From CAZRZN01 sp964604565 (GTDB taxonomy: Bacteria; Pseudomonadota; Alphaproteobacteria; Rhodobacterales; Rhodobacteraceae), in NCBI GenBank assembly GCA_964604565.1, contig CAZRZN010000035.1, positions 1 through 26,098 on the forward strand: DNA of 26,098 bases, in the 5' to 3' direction. The notes under the pieces were generated by a model that did no database searches, was not told where the DNA came from, and saw only the letters and a program-made list of their open reading frames with translations. The position numbers and the translations under genes are program-made. Of the stretch, positions 22,245-26,098 are shown one piece after another. How positions within the stretch are numbered: the first letter of the stretch is position 1; each line of letters begins with the position of its first letter.

Positions 22245-23483
22245 CTACTGCTGGTCGCCGATCCAGTTGGCCAGATCGACGGAGTGCGTCGCGAAACGCC
22301 GGCCCGTGGCATATTCATGCGCAAGATGCATTCCAACGACCGCGCCGGTGGCCGCATCGAAGATCGGCGCGCCAAGATCGCCAAGATCGCTGGCACAGGT
22401 GTGCTCGAAGGCTTTCGGGGGCAGATAGGCCGGATCGACCGCCACGGCGTTGCAATGGTGGAACTGCATGGTGCCCCCGCGCGGATGCGACAGCATGAAC
22501 AAGGGCGCGCGCGGATCGGGCTGTGTCTGGCCCACACGCTGGATCCTGTCGGAGGCAAAGCTCTGTTCGGGATCGGCGATATGCAGGATGGCCAGACCGG
22601 TTTCCTCGCTCGACAAGTCGGTGTCGAGGCGCAGTTGGTAGCCCTGCGCGGTCCATTGTCGCTGGTTCGAAAAGATATGGTCGAAGACGATTCGGATTTC
22701 ATTGATCCGGGTCGCATGAACATTCGGGTCCTCCAGGATGCCCGGCACGCAGGCCCAGGAGGTTGCGACCACTGTCGGGCCGAACACGAAGCCCGAGCAG
22801 AAGACCGGCCCGTAATCGGTCGAGACACGGATACGACCGGTCCCGCGCAGGTTGTCGACCACGGAAATCTCGTAGTCCGGGTTCTCCGCCGTCGGGGCAA
22901 AGGTGATGTAGGGCATCTCTTCGACCGGTTTGCTGTCGCCGCTGTCGGTGACATCCACCACCGGCGCCTTGCTCTCCCGCGGGACGAACCCGCCGATGGG
23001 CGGCGGCTGTGTTCCGGCGGTCCTGTCTGGCGCGGGGCGCACGGGATCGGGCGTGATGACCGGCCGCGTGATGACCGGATCCGGCGCACGGATCACGGGA
23101 TCGGGGGCGCGGACGATGGGGTCCGGTGCGCGGACGATGGGGTCTGGCGCACGGACGATGGGGTCTGGCGCACGGGTGATCGGGTCCGGTGCGCGTGTGA
23201 TCGGATCGGGGGCCTTTGTGTCAGGCTCCGTGCCCGGGTTCTTGACCGGCTGGATCACTGTCGGATCGGTCGACCGGATCGTGATCGTGCCGGAATCCTT
23301 TTCCGCTTTCGCATTGGGATCGAGCACAAGCGTCTCGGCCACCGTGCCGCGGCATCCGCCGGCCTTGCGGCAGTCCGCGGCCTTGTCGGGCGCGCCCTGT
23401 TTGAGGACCAGATCCGCAAGCGCGGGGGCGGGCAGGGCAAGTGCGAGGCAACAAAGGGCGACGCTGCGCAGGGGGGTAAACAT
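22245..23483 (-). CDS. Exported trypsin-fold protein with eroded catalytic triad and repeat linker
   Basis: A 412-residue protein; start ATG 23483 with GGAGAAAATC before it. Residues 1-23 are a signal peptide (VALCCLALALPAPALA). Residues 38-44 hold a Cys pair (CRKAGGC). Residues ~91-140 are seven APDP(I/V) heptapeptide repeats, then a Pro-rich linker to ~165. Residues ~200-412 resemble a trypsin-like peptidase S1 domain. The usual TAAHC site is ATSWACV (His replaced by Ala), the Asp region is SSEETGLAILHI (no Asp), and the GDSGGP site is GDLGAPIF (Ser replaced by Leu, residue 370). All three triad residues appear lost, so it is probably a pseudoprotease that binds rather than cuts. Alignment is by eye. 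Confidence 0.87.
   Translation of the reverse strand: MFTPLRSVALCCLALALPAPALADLVLKQGAPDKAADCRKAGGCRGTVAETLVLDPNAKAEKDSGTITIRSTDPTVIQPVKNPGTEPDTKAPDPITRAPDPITRAPDPIVRAPDPIVRAPDPIVRAPDPVIRAPDPVITRPVITPDPVRPAPDRTAGTQPPPIGGFVPRESKAPVVDVTDSGDSKPVEEMPYITFAPTAENPDYEISVVDNLRGTGRIRVSTDYGPVFCSGFVFGPTVVATSWACVPGILEDPNVHATRINEIRIVFDHIFSNQRQWTAQGYQLRLDTDLSSEETGLAILHIADPEQSFASDRIQRVGQTQPDPRAPLFMLSHPRGGTMQFHHCNAVAVDPAYLPPKAFEHTCASDLGDLGAPIFDAATGAVVGMHLAHEYATGRRFATHSVDLANWIGDQQ
23057..23213 (-). repeat. 21-bp tandem repeats encoding RAPDP(I/V)x heptads
   Basis: About seven in-frame 21-base units, several nearly identical (cgcacggacgatggggtc-like on the plus strand), encode the APDPIVR linker of the trypsin-fold protein. 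The units closest to the middle are the most alike, as expected of recent slippage or unequal exchange. Confidence 0.85.
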
Positions 23484-23783
23484 GATTTTCTCCAAGGCTT
23501 GTGCGGCAAAGGTCTTGGCAATCAATTTACCACCTGCGGGATCATCGCCATAGTATGGAACCCCTGACGTTCGGACCGGGGCGGATTTCGCCAACCTCCT
23601 GAAAATCTTTCATCTTCGAAAATCGGGCCGGGGATCGCCCCGCGCCGGGAGCATGCAGGCGCGCAGGCGACTCACACCGGCTTCCGGGCGACCGGGCCGC
23701 AGGTCGCCCGGGCGGCGGCGCGTTGTTCTTGGAGGCAGGCCGGGCTATGACATGCGCGGGACAGACGAATTGGGACAGATCAC
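23484..23783. other. Divergent intergenic region with strong hairpin
   Basis: 300 bases between the divergent trypsin-fold gene (-) and dgt (+), so both promoters should lie here, though none is convincing. A 10-bp GC stem CCGGGCGACC/GGTCGCCCGG (23684-23693 with 23702-23711, 8-base loop, no T tract) lies 72 bases before dgt and may structure its leader. No gene is seen. Confidence 0.45.
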
Positions 23784-24965
23784 ATGCGCGCCAGCCCTGC
23801 CTGCACGCCACAAGATGCGCGCGGCCGCCGCTTTGCCGAAGAGGAAAGCGCCTTTCGCTCCTGTTTTCAGCGCGACAGGGACCGCATCATCCATTGCTCG
23901 GCCTTTCGCAGGCTCAAGCACAAGACGCAGGTCTTTGTCGAACATGAGGGCGATTTCTACCGCACCCGCCTGACCCATTCGATCGAGGTGGCGCAGGTGG
24001 CGCGCACCATTGCCAATGCGCTGGGGCTGAACTGCGATCTGACGGAGGCGGTCGCGCTGGCCCATGACCTTGGTCACACGCCCTTTGGCCATACGGGGGA
24101 GGATGCGCTGCACGCGCTGATGGCGCCCTATGGCGGGTTCGACCACAATGCCCAGACCCTGCGCATCGTCACCCGGCTGGAACGGCACTATGCCGAATTC
24201 GACGGGTTGAACCTGACATGGGACACGCTGGAGGGGATCGCCAAGCACAACGGGCCGGTCACGGGCGACATTCCCTACGCGCTGGCCGACTATAATGCGC
24301 AGCACGATCTGGAATTGCACACCCACGCCAGCGCGGAGGCGCAGGTCGCGGCCCTGTCCGACGACATCGCCTACAACAATCACGATCTGCACGACGGGCT
24401 GCGCGCGGGCCTTTTCACAGAGGAGGAAATCGCGCATCTGCCCATCGTCCGCGACGCCTATGCTGAGGTGGATCGGAAATATCCCGCGACCGATGCCTAC
24501 CGCCGCCGGCATGAGGCGTTGCGCCGCGTCTTTGGCGCGATGGTGGGCGACGTGATCGAAACATCGCGCGCGTTCCTGAAGGCGTCGGGCGCGCCGACCG
24601 CGCAGGCCATCCGCGATCTTGGCCACCCGGTCATCGCCTTTTCGGACGGGATGTGGGCCGACCTGCGGGAAATCCGCAAGTTCCTCTTTGCGAATATGTA
24701 TCGCGCGCCACGCGTCATGGACCAGCGCGCCCGCGTGACCGAAGCGGTCGAAGAGCTGTTTCCGATCTACATGGCCGATCCGGCGCATCTGCCCCGGAAA
24801 TGGCAGGGGGATGTGGCGCAGGCGGAGGATGAGACGACCTTGGCGCGCCTCGTGGCCGATTACATCGCGGGCATGACGGATCGTTTCGCGTTGCAGCAGC
24901 ATGTGCGTCTGACGGGCAAGGATGTTCTTGGCGGGCTTTGGCCGGGGCATGACGGGCGCGGGTAG
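23784..24965 (+). CDS. dgt: Deoxyguanosinetriphosphate triphosphohydrolase-like HD protein
   Basis: A 393-residue protein of the HD superfamily, dGTPase type, which splits dNTPs to nucleoside and triphosphate. The metal-binding residues are visible: H65 in RTRLTHSIEV, H94 and D95 in AHDLGHTPFGH (with H98 and H103), and a later Asp in SDDIAYNNHDLHDG. The N-terminal FQRDRDRIIHCSAFRRLKHKTQVF is characteristic of the family. ATG 23784 has only a weak GGGA site. Length matches the short alphaproteobacterial type rather than E. coli Dgt (505 residues). In relatives I recall argS directly downstream; here an antiporter follows. Confidence 0.95.
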   Translation: MRASPACTPQDARGRRFAEEESAFRSCFQRDRDRIIHCSAFRRLKHKTQVFVEHEGDFYRTRLTHSIEVAQVARTIANALGLNCDLTEAVALAHDLGHTPFGHTGEDALHALMAPYGGFDHNAQTLRIVTRLERHYAEFDGLNLTWDTLEGIAKHNGPVTGDIPYALADYNAQHDLELHTHASAEAQVAALSDDIAYNNHDLHDGLRAGLFTEEEIAHLPIVRDAYAEVDRKYPATDAYRRRHEALRRVFGAMVGDVIETSRAFLKASGAPTAQAIRDLGHPVIAFSDGMWADLREIRKFLFANMYRAPRVMDQRARVTEAVEELFPIYMADPAHLPRKWQGDVAQAEDETTLARLVADYIAGMTDRFALQQHVRLTGKDVLGGLWPGHDGRG

Positions 24966-25034
24966 CGCCGGTTGATCGACGCCGCCCGGTCAACGCGGTA
25001 GGCTGCGGATCGAGGCGCGGCAGAGAGGCGGATC

Positions 25035-26098
25035 ATGGCAGTTGCAACCACCGGCGGGCTGGACCCGGTTCTGGCCCTTGGGCTTGTTGGCGCGCTTGGC
25101 GTGGGCAGCCAGTGGCTTGCATGGCGTCTGCGATTGCCCGCAATCGTGCTGATGCTGGGCGCAGGCCTGCTGATCGGCCCAGTGACCGGCGTGCTGGACC
25201 CCGCCGCGCAATTCGGCGACATGCTGCAACCGCTGATTGCCGTGGCCGTCGCGATCATCCTGTTCGAGGGCGGTCTGACGCTGGATTTGCACCGCCTGTC
25301 CGACGCGGCCAAGGGGGTGCGGCGGCTGGTGCTGATCGGCGCGCCGCTGGGCTGGTTGGCCTCGGCCACGACGCTGCATTACGTGGCCGGGGTCAGTTGG
25401 CAGGCCTCGGCGGTCTTTGGCGGCATCATGATCGTGACCGGCCCGACCGTCATCGCCCCCCTCTTGCGGACATCGCGCCTGCGGCGGCGGCCCGCGGCCC
25501 TGCTGCACTGGGAGGCCATCGTCAACGACCCTGTCGGCGCGCTGGCGGCGGTGCTGGCCTTCGAGGTGGTGGTCGTGCTGCAAACCGCCACCGACGCCGG
25601 GGATGCGGCGTTGCAGATCGGAACCGGAATCCTCGTGGCCTGCGCGCTGGGGTTGGCGGCGGGCTGGGGCCTCGTGCGGGCCTTTCGGATGGCCTATGTG
25701 CCGGAATACATGAAGGTCCCCGTGCTGTTTGTCCTGCTGCTGGGTGTCTTTGCCGTGGCGGATCATGTGCTGCATGAATCCGGTCTGCTGGCGGTGACCA
25801 TCATGGGCCTGTGGATCGCCAATGCCCGCCTGCCCAGCTTTACCGAGCTTTACCGATTCAAGGAGCATGCGACGGTTCTGCTGGTGTCCGGCGTGTTCAT
25901 CCTGCTGGCCGCCGGCATGAGCTTTGACCGGCTGGCGGTGCTGGACTGGCGCGCGGGCGCCTTCGTGCTGGTGGTCATTCTGCTGGCGCGCCCGCTGCCC
26001 GTTCTGGTGGCGCTGGCCTTTACCAATATCGAATGGCGCGAACGGATCCTCGTGGCTTTCACCGGGCCGCGCGGCGTTGTGCTGGTCGCGGTGGCGGG
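25035..26098 (+). CDS. CPA1-family Na+/H+ antiporter, 3' end outside window
   Basis: The frame is open from ATG 25035 to the window end (354 codons and counting), with no stop. It encodes a multi-spanning membrane protein: first helix PVLALGLVGALGVGSQWLAW, then PAIVLMLGAGLLIGP, LIAVAVAIILFEGGLTL (the CPA1 FEGGL motif), MIVTGPTVIAPLL near residue 135, and EAIVNDPVGA near 160, where the Asn-Asp pair is the ion-binding site. The family exchanges cytosolic Na+ or K+ for H+. Some members of this length carry a C-terminal TrkA domain, which cannot be checked here. The 69-base gap from dgt has no clear promoter. Confidence 0.93.
   Translation, partial: MAVATTGGLDPVLALGLVGALGVGSQWLAWRLRLPAIVLMLGAGLLIGPVTGVLDPAAQFGDMLQPLIAVAVAIILFEGGLTLDLHRLSDAAKGVRRLVLIGAPLGWLASATTLHYVAGVSWQASAVFGGIMIVTGPTVIAPLLRTSRLRRRPAALLHWEAIVNDPVGALAAVLAFEVVVVLQTATDAGDAALQIGTGILVACALGLAAGWGLVRAFRMAYVPEYMKVPVLFVLLLGVFAVADHVLHESGLLAVTIMGLWIANARLPSFTELYRFKEHATVLLVSGVFILLAAGMSFDRLAVLDWRAGAFVLVVILLARPLPVLVALAFTNIEWRERILVAFTGPRGVVLVAVA

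Noticed and set aside
23057..23213. Short regular repeats as CRISPR or intergenic repeat
   Set aside because: They are 21-base in-frame units coding a proline-rich linker within the trypsin-fold gene.
22119..23567. 482-codon plus-strand frame
   Set aside because: Antisense to the trypsin-fold gene, which has a signal peptide, ribosome site and terminator.
23745..24950. 401-codon minus-strand frame
   Set aside because: Antisense shadow of dgt, whose HD motifs are unambiguous.

Overview
The window is GC-rich alphaproteobacterial chromosome, most likely a marine member of the Rhodobacteraceae (Roseobacter group). This rests on the terminal tail genes of a Rhodobacter-capsulatus-type gene transfer agent (GTA), a pyruvate dehydrogenase operon whose E1 beta subunit carries its own lipoyl domain, a bolA/monothiol-glutaredoxin operon, and the xthA, erpA and dgt set. 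The genus cannot be fixed from the sequence alone.

Layout. 1-6224 (+): end of the GTA cluster, namely distal tail protein (5' part outside the window), hub, NlpC/P60 peptidase, the very large 'megatron' tip protein and a small conserved downstream ORF, all with overlapping start and stop codons. 6134-6472 (-): TraR/DksA-type zinc-finger protein. 6556-7362 (+): cysE. 7781-12210 (-): pdhA, VOC protein, pdhB, small DUF protein, pdhC. 12628-12703 (-): tRNA-Val(UAC). 13031-16548 (+): three exported proteins, namely a small SH3-like protein, a large protein resembling the phosphodiester-glycosidase fold, and a SUMF1/FGE-fold protein lacking the catalytic cysteines. 16833-17729 (-): bolA, a membrane-anchored acidic protein and grxD, with a good promoter and a terminator. 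17817-18599 (-): xthA. 21801-22124 (-): erpA. 22245-23483 (-): a trypsin-fold protein with an eroded catalytic triad and a heptapeptide-repeat linker. 23784-24965 (+): dgt. 25035 to the end (+): Na+/H+ antiporter, cut by the window edge.

The most unusual part is 18780-21676. An AT-rich intergenic region holds three perfect DnaA boxes, two of them forming a 15-bp-arm inverted repeat. It precedes a gene for a 219-residue protein made of a 23-residue leader and ten 20-residue repeats, each with the core AFTSW(S)xP. Next come a 352-residue mostly helical protein of unknown function and, overlapping it, a ten-helix EamA/DMT permease. Repeated peptide, cytosolic partner and exporter look like one functional cassette. 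A multi-core modified-peptide system is one possibility, but no classical modifying enzyme is visible.
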